Below are positions 17,482-26,345 of a stretch of DNA of 64,000 nt, piece by piece. The DNA comes from Citrobacter freundii (GTDB taxonomy: Bacteria; Bacteroidota; Bacteroidia; Chitinophagales; Chitinophagaceae). Below the pieces are notes generated by a model, which saw only the letters and a list, made by a program, of their open reading frames with translations, was not told the origin of the DNA and did no database searches. How positions within the stretch are numbered: the stretch's first letter is position 1; every line of letters starts with the position of its first letter. A program made the translations under genes and the position numbers. The stretch covers positions 1 through 64,000 of the forward strand of contig QFQQ01000013.1 of the NCBI GenBank assembly GCA_003243445.1, given 5' to 3'.

Positions 17482-19077
17482 CTATCCTCTCACTTTCAGC
17501 ATTGGCCTCACCTGTTGCGTAGATTCATTCTGCAATCTTGCATAATATACGCCTGAAGGCAATGCTCCGCTATCAAAGGTAACAGTGAATGTACCCGTCG
17601 TACGCAGATCAGCATCGACCAGTGTTTTTATAACACGGCCCAGCATATCGATCACCTGCACAAGCGTGTGACCTCCTTTCGTTTTATACTTGATGGTAGT
17701 CGAATGTGTAAACGGATTCGGATAATTGGTGATCAGTTCATCCCCTGCCGTCTGGTTAGGATCATTCGGATCAGGACCTTTACATGCCGCGTCGCTGACA
17801 ATATTCAGGCTTTGGAAATTTCTGAACAGGATCGTTTGCAGGGTTGTCGGAGGTACACAAAACCATTTCTCCAGAATCGTGGCATACACACTCCGGAAAT
17901 CGTACTGGAAAGGAATATTATCCTGAACAGATGCACCGCCGGGTATTGAGGGATTGTTACCCGTCACACCGGGGATCACCTGTTTACCAAAAATAAACAT
18001 CGGCGCAGCCGCTCCATGATCCGTTCCCATACTGGAATTGGATTTGATCCTTCTTCCAAACTCTGAGAATGTCAGACCAACCACCCTGTCTTCAGTTTTC
18101 AAAAACTGGCAATCATCCGTAAAAGCCTTGATCGCATAGGACACTGTTTTCAATAGTTTTGCATGCAGACCAACAGATGTATCTGTTGCATCCACCTGTG
18201 AGGAGTGTGTATCGAATCCACCCATTCCAACCATGTAAATACGCGTCTTCAAACCACCGGCGATCAATCTTGAAACGATCTTCAACTGATCTGCCAGCGG
18301 ATTATCTTCAGGGTAAGCTGTTTGCTGGGTTACTTTGGAAGCTGCTGCCACAATGCGTTCTGCAAACTTGTTTGTTTGCTTCGCAATGGTGCGGATATAA
18401 GTCAGCTCATATCCCATCGGGTTGTCCGGTGCCGGATCGACCACATTATTCAACAGGTTGTAAAAGCTTGTTGGATTGGTGATGCCCATGCCCATATTCA
18501 TTGCCGGGCCCTGCAACGCCAATGACGTAATGGAACCGATCTGTATGGCAAGCGGATCGGGCATCGTTTCATTCGGATATCCTTCAGGGAAATTTGGATA
18601 CTCTGTATTCAGATAACGGCCCGCCCAACCTGTGCTCACCACTTCATCACTCGCGGAACCGCTCATCCAGATATCGGTCGCGCGGAAATGCGAAAAGTTA
18701 GGTGTAGGATAACCAACAGCCTGTACAATGTTCAGCTTTTTATTATTGTACATCTGCTGCAAACCTGTCATTGCAGGATGCAAACCTGTGTTTGCATATC
18801 CTTCCAGTTTCAGTATTTTATTTTCAGCAATGGCGACATTACTGCGCGCGTTACGGTAGCTGCTATAATTTGAAATTGGGATCACCATATTCAGGCCATC
18901 ATTCCCTCCGCTGAGTTGAATGATCACCAGCACGTGATCCGTTTCAGTGGTTGGATTCATCAGGGCCTGCAGCAACGGAGAATCAGCGGCAAAGGCTTTT
19001 ACAGAATAACCATCCACAATTGCCGGCAGTATCGCAGCTGCCGGTAGTGAATTCCTCAAAAAATCTCTTCTTCTCAT
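17482..19077 (-). CDS. DUF1501 protein with Tat signal and T9SS type A sorting domain
   Basis: The 531-residue protein begins MRRRDFLRNSLPAAAILPA, a twin-arginine signal (RRxFLxN followed by a hydrophobic stretch). The DUF1501 body (about residues 45-430) includes VLVIIQLSGGNDGLNMVIP, GGFDTHSSQ and FSEFGRRIKSN, which relate it to sulfatase or phosphatase-like hydrolases. The last 80 residues (NYPNPFTHSTTIKYK, VIDMLGRVIKTL, GVYYARL) form a type A sorting domain for type IX secretion. It should therefore cross the inner membrane folded through Tat and then reach the surface. Its DUF1800 partner gene lies nine bases upstream. The function of the pair is unknown. Confidence 0.88.
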   Translation of the reverse strand: MRRRDFLRNSLPAAAILPAIVDGYSVKAFAADSPLLQALMNPTTETDHVLVIIQLSGGNDGLNMVIPISNYSSYRNARSNVAIAENKILKLEGYANTGLHPAMTGLQQMYNNKKLNIVQAVGYPTPNFSHFRATDIWMSGSASDEVVSTGWAGRYLNTEYPNFPEGYPNETMPDPLAIQIGSITSLALQGPAMNMGMGITNPTSFYNLLNNVVDPAPDNPMGYELTYIRTIAKQTNKFAERIVAAASKVTQQTAYPEDNPLADQLKIVSRLIAGGLKTRIYMVGMGGFDTHSSQVDATDTSVGLHAKLLKTVSYAIKAFTDDCQFLKTEDRVVGLTFSEFGRRIKSNSSMGTDHGAAAPMFIFGKQVIPGVTGNNPSIPGGASVQDNIPFQYDFRSVYATILEKWFCVPPTTLQTILFRNFQSLNIVSDAACKGPDPNDPNQTAGDELITNYPNPFTHSTTIKYKTKGGHTLVQVIDMLGRVIKTLVDADLRTTGTFTVTFDSGALPSGVYYARLQNESTQQVRPMLKVRG

Positions 19078-19086
19078 ATGATGGCT

Positions 19087-20742
19087 TTAGGATAATTGGT
19101 ATTCGGATAGATTCATCAGGTATTGGTAAAACGCTTTCAAACGATTGGCAATAATGGTCTGCGCCTGCATGTTTCCGGGATCGGCAAGATAACCGTTCCA
19201 TGCATTGGTCCAGTAGTAATCCTGCGTCTGGCTGCTCAACAGGATCGTTTGTTTGATCGAAAGTTTTGCAGCGTCGGATACAGGTACACGGTATAATACG
19301 CCAAGCGCATCATTTACCAATGCATTCGGATCACCGGGGTTAGGTAATGTTTTTGTAAATGCGATCACATCGATGATCAGTGTTTTTTCATTGCGGGTGT
19401 AACCGTTCCAGGTCATCACATCGGTGAACTGATTCCGCTTTGGCAGCGTATCATGCGTGATCCACATTTCATGAAAAGATGGTTCCTGGTAATAGGCTGG
19501 CCAGCCGGATACATCGGGAGGATCACCAACATCCTGCCCCATTGAAGCCATAACAGCCATGATGCGTTCCCACATTGAATAAGCGTCCATATATTCTGTA
19601 GCAACAGCAGGAAATACAACACCGAACTCACGCATACAACCGATCACATGGTCAACAGGGCTTTTGATCATACAGCCCTGGTTCAGCACGTCAAAAAAAT
19701 GTTCACTCTTGAACAGTGCTTCCAGCACAGGTCTGATCTCATAATTATTGGTGCGGAAGATCGCGGCAAGAGGTGTGATCACATTGGCTTCAGCCGCAGC
19801 ATCGATCTTATAATAAACAAACCAGCGATAGATACAACGGCAGATATACCTGGACACTTCCTGTTTTGCAAACAGCATATTGATCAGATCATCCGTTTCC
19901 AATACACCGTCAGCGCCAGTGCGACCTGTGATAGTTGTGTTGTTGTAATAAGAAGAAAATGTTTTGTTATCAGTATCATGTTCCGCCGGTTCAAAATACA
20001 CTTCATATGTAATGGGATCGATCCGCCAGCCGGTAAGCACTTTAGCAGCCGTTCGCACGTCAGGCTCCGTGTATTCAACAGTTGGCCCCTTGCCCAGCGT
20101 AAAAAGCTCCATCAGCTCTCTTGCATAGTTCTCATCGGGCGCTGAAGCATTATTCAGATAGCCGTTGAGATAGATAAGCATTCCCGGATCGATGGTCACA
20201 TCCTTCACCATCCGGCGGAAATTACCGAGGCATGAACGGCGGAGAAGATCATTATGTTTATACATAAAATGAGCGGCCTTGATCGTATCTGTTTCCGTCC
20301 CCCAGTGATCTGCCCAGAACAACGTAAGCTTTTCACGGATGCTCCTGTCCTGGTTGATCATTACCCCGGTCCACCATTTTTTAAATGACCGTTGCCTGAA
20401 TTCATTCAGTTCATTATTATCGCTCGGGTTATTGATCCAGGTGGCGCCGGCGGCAACAACCGGATCAACCATATCTTCCGTATAATCATTCAGCGGAGGC
20501 GCGGGCAAGGCTGCGGAAGGGTTCAGCAATTCATCTACCGCCTGCTCCATGGAAAGAGCAGCAAAATGGTCGACATCCTGTTTGGTCGATCCAAACATCA
20601 ATCGCTTTAATAAATGCTGGGCTTCATTTCTTGTCCAGGCACCCTGGTAAGGATTTAGGCCGGACTCAGTCCGGAACTCGTCTGCAGCCGCAAGGGCAGG
20701 CTTTTTTGCACGGCGCGCAGTCAGGAAGGCTCGTCTGTCCAT
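19087..20742 (-). CDS. DUF1800 family protein
   Basis: This 551-residue protein has the DUF1800 landmarks: AQHLLKRLMFGSTKQDVDHF near the N-terminus, REKLTLFWADHWGT, NENYARELMELFTLG-like DENYARELMELFTLGKG, AKVLTGWRI, and DPPDVSGWPAYYQ. The N-terminus carries RRAFL like a twin-arginine motif but is not followed by a hydrophobic core, so export is unclear; it may travel with its partner. It is transcribed first, nine bases ahead of the DUF1501 gene, and the two families are regularly paired in Bacteroidota and other phyla. The function is unknown. Confidence 0.87.
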   Translation of the reverse strand: MDRRAFLTARRAKKPALAAADEFRTESGLNPYQGAWTRNEAQHLLKRLMFGSTKQDVDHFAALSMEQAVDELLNPSAALPAPPLNDYTEDMVDPVVAAGATWINNPSDNNELNEFRQRSFKKWWTGVMINQDRSIREKLTLFWADHWGTETDTIKAAHFMYKHNDLLRRSCLGNFRRMVKDVTIDPGMLIYLNGYLNNASAPDENYARELMELFTLGKGPTVEYTEPDVRTAAKVLTGWRIDPITYEVYFEPAEHDTDNKTFSSYYNNTTITGRTGADGVLETDDLINMLFAKQEVSRYICRCIYRWFVYYKIDAAAEANVITPLAAIFRTNNYEIRPVLEALFKSEHFFDVLNQGCMIKSPVDHVIGCMREFGVVFPAVATEYMDAYSMWERIMAVMASMGQDVGDPPDVSGWPAYYQEPSFHEMWITHDTLPKRNQFTDVMTWNGYTRNEKTLIIDVIAFTKTLPNPGDPNALVNDALGVLYRVPVSDAAKLSIKQTILLSSQTQDYYWTNAWNGYLADPGNMQAQTIIANRLKAFYQYLMNLSEYQLS

Positions 20743-20924
20743 AGGATTGCTTGCTTTCTTGGATTTAGGTGTTTATTCGGTTGACTCCGTAGTAACAAAT
20801 ATTGAGCCTTATTCGTATAAATGGGGAAAATACATGGGGAACTAGTAAAATTGCGAGGTCTTTTTTGAACACGCAACGGCTATCTTGCTATTTTACAGGC
20901 AGAATTAAAACAAGATCTATCTAC

Positions 20925-22313
20925 ATGAAAAAAATCATTATTTCCATTAGCCTGCTGATACTTTGGAGCGTTTCATTTGGTCAGTTACCAAATACACTTT
21001 CGGCTGCCGATAAGATCTATGGTCTTTCAAAATTCTGGCAGGAAGTGAATTACAATTTTATCTATCTGAACAAGGTGGATCGCAAAGCATGGGACAGTAC
21101 CTATAAAGCCATGATCACCTCCGTTACAAAAACGGCCAATGATTATGAATACTACAGGGAGCTGCAGAAATTCTGTGCGATGCTGAAAGATGGGCATACG
21201 AATATTTATATGCCGCAGGTGATACAGGAAAAATCGATGACAACAATGTTTGGCGATTACAGGTTTTTTATCCAGAACATCGATAACAAAGCAATCATTG
21301 TGCGTACCAATGCCAGTAAAAAAGATGAGGTTCCGGCAGGCAGTGAAGTGATTGAGGTAAATGGTAAACCGACTGATCAATACATCGCCGTAAATGTTGC
21401 GCCGTATATCGCTTCATCAACTGATTATGTATTGAAGGATTGGAGCTATTCCGGTTTATTGCAGGGACTGGAAGGAGATCGTTTTCTGATCAAAATCAAA
21501 AAACCGAAAGGAGAGATCATTTCTCTTGATCTTGTCCATAAAAGAACTACAGAAGAAGCTGTCTATCCCGCATTCGAAGCAGAAAAAGAACTGATGGATT
21601 TTAAATGGTATGATAATAACAGGATCGCTTATGTAAGTCTTAATTCATTTGGTGATCCGAAGATCGATACCTTATTCTGGAAAAAACTTCCTGAGCTTTA
21701 TACTGCAAAAGCGATGATCATTGATCTGCGCTTCAACGGTGGAGGAAGCACCACGGTTGGAACAGAGATCCTGAAATATCTTACAGCAGATACGGTGCTG
21801 TACGGATCAAAGAACAGAAGCCGTTTGCATATTCCATCCTTTAAAGCCTGGGGGAAATTTGCTGAGCCAAAGGATACCGCGTATGATGCATGGGCAAAGA
21901 AATCGCTGCTGAATTATCTGGATCTTTCTTATTATGATTTTGATTATTCACCCAAACAAAATAGGCTGAAAGAAAAAAGGATCGTTATACCAACGGTCAT
22001 CTTACTCGGCCACAACACTGCTTCTGCAGCGGAAGATTTCCTGATCTATGCAGACAATCAAAAGCACATGATCAAAATGGGAGAGAATTCTTTTGGCAGT
22101 ACAGGGCAGCCTTTTATGTTTGATATGCCTGGTGGCGGGTCAGCACGCATCTGTACAAAGCAGGACACTTATCCGGATGGACGGGAGTTCGTCGGCTATG
22201 GTATCAAACCGGATATTGAAGTCAAAAGAACGCTGCGGGATTACCTGGATAAAAAAGATCCGGTGATGGACCGTGCGTTAAAATACCTGGAAGAGAAACT
22301 GAAAGCGAAATAA
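20925..22313 (+). CDS. S41 family C-terminal processing peptidase
   Basis: The protein has 462 residues from ATG 20925, where the signal peptide MKKIIISISLLILWSVSFGQ starts; the frame opens earlier at 20802. An N-terminal helical region is followed by a PDZ-like segment (EVIEVNGKPTDQYIAV, residues about 135-150) and the S41 protease core with IDLRFNGGGSTT and VILLGHNTASAAEDF, where the serine of TASAAE is the expected nucleophile. It is a secreted or periplasmic serine protease whose substrates are unknown. It is divergent from the DUF1800 gene. Confidence 0.85.
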   Translation: MKKIIISISLLILWSVSFGQLPNTLSAADKIYGLSKFWQEVNYNFIYLNKVDRKAWDSTYKAMITSVTKTANDYEYYRELQKFCAMLKDGHTNIYMPQVIQEKSMTTMFGDYRFFIQNIDNKAIIVRTNASKKDEVPAGSEVIEVNGKPTDQYIAVNVAPYIASSTDYVLKDWSYSGLLQGLEGDRFLIKIKKPKGEIISLDLVHKRTTEEAVYPAFEAEKELMDFKWYDNNRIAYVSLNSFGDPKIDTLFWKKLPELYTAKAMIIDLRFNGGGSTTVGTEILKYLTADTVLYGSKNRSRLHIPSFKAWGKFAEPKDTAYDAWAKKSLLNYLDLSYYDFDYSPKQNRLKEKRIVIPTVILLGHNTASAAEDFLIYADNQKHMIKMGENSFGSTGQPFMFDMPGGGSARICTKQDTYPDGREFVGYGIKPDIEVKRTLRDYLDKKDPVMDRALKYLEEKLKAK

Positions 22314-22399
22314 ACCAGTTTTTGCAGTGTGTTGGGGATAGCTTACTTTCCACTGACGATAAATGATAGATTCACTTACGATTGCTTTAAAGAAATACA

Positions 22400-23002
22400 A
22401 TGGGTATACTTAGAAATCTCTTTGGTGGAAAAAATGATCTCCCCGGGAAAACAGGTGAAATGATGGATGAAGACAGGTTTTGGAACATCGTCGCAACCTC
22501 TCTGAAATTCGCGGATGACCAGGAGAAACAGGAGGAATTCCTTATTTCTTCATTGTCAAAACTTCCGCCAAAAGACATCATAGGTTTCCGCCTGCGAACG
22601 GATAAATTATTATTTGACACTTACAACGATAAGATGTGGTGTGCTGCCTATATTATGAATGGCGGCTGCTCGGACGACGGGTTTGAATATTTCCGCTGCT
22701 GGGTGATCTCGCGTGGTAAAGAAGTTTATTACGCCGCCAAAGAAAATCCCGATTCATTGATAAGCCAGGTAAACGAAGACGAAGATGAGGACGATTACAT
22801 TTATGAATTCGAGTCGTTCTGGAGTGCACCGCTGGACGCTTTTGAGCAGGTCACTAAGAAGTCATTGTATGATTTTATCGATGATGATGTTTTCAAGACA
22901 TCCGAAGGAAATTACCCCGCGATAGAATTTTCATGGCAAGAAGATGATCCCGGATCCATGAGAAAGATCTGCCCGCGCCTGTTTGCTGCAAAACCCATAT
23001 AA
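22400..23002 (+). CDS. DUF4240 domain protein
   Basis: The 200-residue cytoplasmic protein has MDEDRFWNIVATSL near residue 23 and NGGCSDDGFEYFRCWVISRGKEVYYAA, the hallmark of DUF4240, followed by an acidic stretch (VNEDEDEDDYIYEFES). The family is found in many bacteria, is often linked to toxin or immunity-like loci and has no known activity. The N-terminal 20 residues (GILRNLFGGKNDLP) are an extra basic leader. The gene sits alone between a protease gene and a cupin gene. Confidence 0.8.
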   Translation: MGILRNLFGGKNDLPGKTGEMMDEDRFWNIVATSLKFADDQEKQEEFLISSLSKLPPKDIIGFRLRTDKLLFDTYNDKMWCAAYIMNGGCSDDGFEYFRCWVISRGKEVYYAAKENPDSLISQVNEDEDEDDYIYEFESFWSAPLDAFEQVTKKSLYDFIDDDVFKTSEGNYPAIEFSWQEDDPGSMRKICPRLFAAKPI

Positions 23003-23117
23003 CATTCGAGGCGAAAGATCAAACACATCACCACTGTTCTTAATCAGTTCGCCCATGAACGGCTATGAAAGGATAATGAAAAGATCTCTTTTTGCTGGTC
23101 ATACAAAAATATCCTGA

Positions 23118-23669
23118 ATGGCCAGCAAGAATAAGATCATCACCAATCCCGTCACGGGACAAAGCATTCAATTTCTCAGAACAGCCAGTGAAACCCGTGG
23201 TCAGTTGCTGGAAATGGAAACGATTTACAGGCCCCATTCCATGGAACCAACAGTTCATTATCATCCCAAACAAAAAGAGGACTTTAAAGTACTGGAAGGC
23301 GAACTGACCGTAAACTTCAATGGCCGGATCTTCATCCTCAAAGAAGGTGATATCTTCCACATCCCGGCCAATAAGATCCATTCTATGTGGAATGCCGGCA
23401 GCAAGCCAGCGCGTGTGAACTGGCAGGTCCGGCCCGCGATGGATACAGAATTTTTGCTCGAAACAACGTTTGGTCTTGCTGCTGATGGCAAGGTGAACAG
23501 TAAAGGAACTCCGTTCTTCCTGCAGGCCGTACCAATCTTATTAAAGTATAGCAATGTATTCCGGCTGGCCAAACCGCCCTATGCAGTGCAGCAGATCATT
23601 TTAAATTTGGTCAGGCCATTTTCTTTGCTAAGCGGAAAGACAGCTCGCGATAAACGGTATATCGATTAG
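23118..23669 (+). CDS. Cupin domain protein
   Basis: The 183-residue protein has a conserved cupin barrel at residues about 35-105. The metal-binding histidines are partly visible in EPTVHYHPKQKEDFKVLEGEL (motif 1) and GDIFHIPANKIHSMWNAG (motif 2). A C-terminal extension of about 70 residues (ILLKYSNVFRLAKPP) is predicted helical. Cupins of this type bind small molecules or a metal, and the substrate here cannot be inferred. A hairpin terminator follows. Confidence 0.8.
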   Translation: MASKNKIITNPVTGQSIQFLRTASETRGQLLEMETIYRPHSMEPTVHYHPKQKEDFKVLEGELTVNFNGRIFILKEGDIFHIPANKIHSMWNAGSKPARVNWQVRPAMDTEFLLETTFGLAADGKVNSKGTPFFLQAVPILLKYSNVFRLAKPPYAVQQIILNLVRPFSLLSGKTARDKRYID

Positions 23670-23695
23670 CCCCACCGTATCATTCAAAAACAAAA

Positions 23696-23717
23696 CCCTC
23701 CGCTAACGGAGGGCTTT
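23696..23717. terminator. Bidirectional hairpin between the cupin and thiolase genes
   Basis: CCCTCCG (23696-23702) pairs with CGGAGGG (23707-23713) around CTAA. A short T-rich stretch follows on the plus strand and a T-rich run (from CAAAAACAAAA) on the minus strand, so it can serve both convergent genes. Confidence 0.7.
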
Positions 23718-23795
23718 AATATTGTAAAACACATACAATCTAATCTGGCCAACGGCAATCTTCCATCTCAACAGATAACCACCACTTTCAAACCT

Positions 23796-23827
23796 GTCCG
23801 CGGTCCGCGGTCCGCCGTCCGCGGCCC
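23796..23827. repeat. Single-arm word array, GACCGCG class
   Basis: GTCCGCGGTCCGCGGTCCG repeats with a 7-base period right after the thiolase stop codon (minus strand). No second arm is present, but the vocabulary is identical to that at 4848-5011 and 14767-14902. Confidence 0.7.
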
Positions 23828-23829
23828 CT

Positions 23830-25005
23830 CTACAAATTCTCAATAATCCCGGCAATACCCTGTCCACCACCAACACAAGCCGTTACCATTCCGTATTTCT
23901 TATTCAGGCGTTTCATATCATTCACCACCTGTATTGTCAGTTTGCAACCGGTACAACCAAGCGGATGACCGAGAGCGATAGCGCCACCATTGATATTCAC
24001 TTTTGCGGGATCAAGACCAGCTTCACGGATCACAGCGATTGCCTGTGAAGCGAAGGCTTCGTTCAGTTCGATGAGATCGATATCGTTCAGGCTCATGTTC
24101 ACCTGCTTCAATGCTTTTGGGATGGCGGCAACAGGACCGATACCCATGATCCTTGGAGGAACACCCGCTGATGCACAGGCCACCAATCTTGCGATCGGTT
24201 TCAAGCCAAGCTCATTCATCATCTTCTCACCCATCACGATCACAAATGCCGCACCGTCGGATGTCTGGGAAGAGTTACCAGCCGTCACCACACCATTGGC
24301 GGCAAAGGCAGGCTTCAGTTTTGCCAGCACTTCAACAGATGTATCCGCACGAGGCCCTTCATCTGTATCCACAACATAATTTCTTTTTTGCTTCTTGCCT
24401 TTTTCATCCAGGTAAACTTCTTCCACATTGATCGGGAGAATGCCTGATTTAAAAAAGCCGCTTTGTATCGCATTGATCGCTTTGCGATGAGACTGATAGG
24501 AGAACTCATCCTGATCAGCGCGGCTCACATTATATTCTTTGGCTACTGCTTCTGCAGTGAGGCCCATGCTGAGATAATAGTCAGGATCATCTTTTGCAAT
24601 TGAATACGCCGGAACAGTTTTCCAACCGGCAGTCGGCACAAGACTCATGCTTTCTGTCCCGCCGGCAATGATACAATCAGCCTGTCCCATGCGGATCTTG
24701 GCGGTTGCCATTGCGATCGTTTCCAGGCCGGATGCGCAATACCTGTTCACCGTCACGCCCGGCACAGAAAAACCAAGTGCGCGTGCGGAAATGATCCGGC
24801 CAAACTGCAAGCCCTGCTCCGCTTCCGGAACGGCATTACCAACAATTACATCATCTACCCTGCTCGATTCCAGCTGTGGCACCGAAGCCATCAGGCCTTT
24901 GATCACATCCACCGCCAGATCATCGGGGCGATAAAAACGAAATCCACCTTTTTTTGATTTGCCTACCGCGGTGCGGTAACCGGCAATGATATATGCTTCC
25001 TGCAT
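23830..25005 (-). CDS. fadA: Acetyl-CoA C-acyltransferase (thiolase)
   Basis: The 391-residue thiolase has the acyl-accepting cysteine in NRYCASGLETIAMA (about residue 90), the conserved ELNEAFASQA, the histidine motif GGAIALGHPLGCTG and the second cysteine in VTACVGGGQG, so all catalytic residues are present. It cleaves 3-ketoacyl-CoA with CoA in beta-oxidation, or could condense acetyl-CoA in reverse. The NEAFA and GHPLG forms fit degradative thiolases. No fadB or acyl-CoA dehydrogenase gene is adjacent. The symbol is the best functional match rather than a proven orthologue. Confidence 0.88.
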   Translation of the reverse strand: MQEAYIIAGYRTAVGKSKKGGFRFYRPDDLAVDVIKGLMASVPQLESSRVDDVIVGNAVPEAEQGLQFGRIISARALGFSVPGVTVNRYCASGLETIAMATAKIRMGQADCIIAGGTESMSLVPTAGWKTVPAYSIAKDDPDYYLSMGLTAEAVAKEYNVSRADQDEFSYQSHRKAINAIQSGFFKSGILPINVEEVYLDEKGKKQKRNYVVDTDEGPRADTSVEVLAKLKPAFAANGVVTAGNSSQTSDGAAFVIVMGEKMMNELGLKPIARLVACASAGVPPRIMGIGPVAAIPKALKQVNMSLNDIDLIELNEAFASQAIAVIREAGLDPAKVNINGGAIALGHPLGCTGCKLTIQVVNDMKRLNKKYGMVTACVGGGQGIAGIIENL

Positions 25006-25030
25006 CTTACAAATTTAAAGTTTGAAATTC

Positions 25031-25115
25031 TGGTTCCAGGGGTTCCAAGGGTTCCAGAAGTTCCAGGGAGCCTAACCTCTGAAACCACTGGAACTTTTGG
25101 AACCTCTGGAACTTT
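25031..25115. repeat. Word palindrome, GTTCCAG class
   Basis: The left arm (25031-25068) repeats GTTCCAGGG, GTTCCAAGG and GTTCCAGAA with a period of 9-10. The right arm (about 25080-25115) carries CACTGGAAC, TTTTGGAAC and CTCTGGAAC. The centre reads CTAACCTCTGAAACC, shared in similar form with three other loci. This copy lies in a divergent gap, upstream of both thiolase and pyrD, so it is not only a 3' feature. Confidence 0.85.
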
Positions 25116-25214
25116 GCACCTGATGGTTGTTTATGCAACTTTCTATCTCAAATTTACTCACAGTTTTCATATCATCCAAACCCTCCCCCAAACTTGAATT
25201 ATCTTCGCGGAATT

Positions 25215-26273
25215 ATGTATAACCTGATCAGGCGTTTTCTGTTTCTTTTCAATCCGGAATGGGTACACTATTTTTCGATGAATTCCCTTAAAGTGTTGTG
25301 TAGCACTGGGATTGGGCGTAGTTTGCTGACTGCCGCATTCAGGCCGGCCGCGATGGAAAAAAACCGCTGGTCAGTGGCTGGCGTTGAACCAAAAAACCCG
25401 GTCGGTCTTGGCGCGGGTTTCGATAAGAACGCCCGGTACCTGCGCGAACTGGAAGCGCTGGGCTTTGGCTTTGTAGAGATCGGCACCGTCACCCCCTTGC
25501 CGCAGGCTGGTAATGACAAGCCGAGGTTGTTCCGCTTGCCCGAAGACCAGGCGCTGATCAACCGCATGGGGTTTAATAATGACGGCGTGAAAGTTGTAAC
25601 GGAAAGGCTGAAGAAATGGAAAGAGAAAAATGAACAACAGCCAAAGGATAAACAGCGGTTGATCATCGGCGGAAATATTGGTAAGAACAAGGTAACCCCG
25701 AATGAAGATGCATGGAAAGATTACGATACCTGTTTCCGTGAACTTCATCCCTATGTTGATTATTTCGTAGTGAATGTAAGCAGTCCGAATACACCCGGCC
25801 TGCGTGAGCTGCAGGAAAAAGAATCACTTGGCAAGATCCTCCGGCATCTGCAGATGATCAATAATGGTAAGGCTGTGGCCAAGCCGATATTGCTCAAGAT
25901 CGCGCCGGATCTGACCGCAGATCAGATCGACGACGTGATCGATCTTGCACTGGAAATAAAGCTCGACGGGCTCGTTTGTTCGAACACAACGATCAACCGC
26001 GCAGGCTTAAAAACCCCGCCCGAAAAGCTTGAACAGATCGGTGCCGGCGGTCTCAGTGGCAAACCCGTTACCCAACGCGCAACGGACGTGGTCGCCTATA
26101 TCTCTAAGCAATCCGGCGGTCAGATCCCGATCATTGCATCCGGTGGTATTTTTACCGCAGATGATGCAAAAGAGAAACTGAATGCAGGGGCATCACTGGT
26201 ACAGGTATGGACCGGCTTTATTTATAAAGGACCGGGGATTGTTAAACAAATTTGTAATGAGCTTGGTACTTGA
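25215..26273 (+). CDS. pyrD: Dihydroorotate dehydrogenase (quinone), class 2
   Basis: The protein has 352 residues from ATG 25215 (MYNLIRRFLFLFNPEW). The frame also opens with TTG at 25194, but the class 2 N-terminus begins at the ATG. The helical N-terminal membrane-docking segment is followed by the FMN-binding barrel: VGLGAGFDKNARYL, GTVTPLPQAGNDKPRLFRL, NRMGFNNDG, NVSSPNTPGLRELQ with the catalytic serine, and ASGGIFTADDA. It oxidises dihydroorotate and reduces quinone at the membrane. A TATCTTCG box (25200-25207) lies seven bases before the ATG and may give a nearly leaderless mRNA. Confidence 0.92.
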   Translation: MYNLIRRFLFLFNPEWVHYFSMNSLKVLCSTGIGRSLLTAAFRPAAMEKNRWSVAGVEPKNPVGLGAGFDKNARYLRELEALGFGFVEIGTVTPLPQAGNDKPRLFRLPEDQALINRMGFNNDGVKVVTERLKKWKEKNEQQPKDKQRLIIGGNIGKNKVTPNEDAWKDYDTCFRELHPYVDYFVVNVSSPNTPGLRELQEKESLGKILRHLQMINNGKAVAKPILLKIAPDLTADQIDDVIDLALEIKLDGLVCSNTTINRAGLKTPPEKLEQIGAGGLSGKPVTQRATDVVAYISKQSGGQIPIIASGGIFTADDAKEKLNAGASLVQVWTGFIYKGPGIVKQICNELGT

Positions 26274-26326
26274 GTTTAAAAACTTAAACCATTAAACTAC
26301 TAAGCTTTAAACTTTTAAACTTTTTT
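26273..26326. repeat. Compact GTTTAAAA-class palindrome, terminator-like
   Basis: AGTTTAAAAACTTAAA on the left pairs with CTTTAAACTTTTAAACT on the right around a short loop, followed by TTTTTT. It starts at the last base of the pyrD stop codon and ends 19 bases before terC. The T run after the stem makes it look like an intrinsic terminator with an AT-rich stem. Confidence 0.75.
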
Positions 26327-26345
26327 CCCGCATATCACCAAAACC

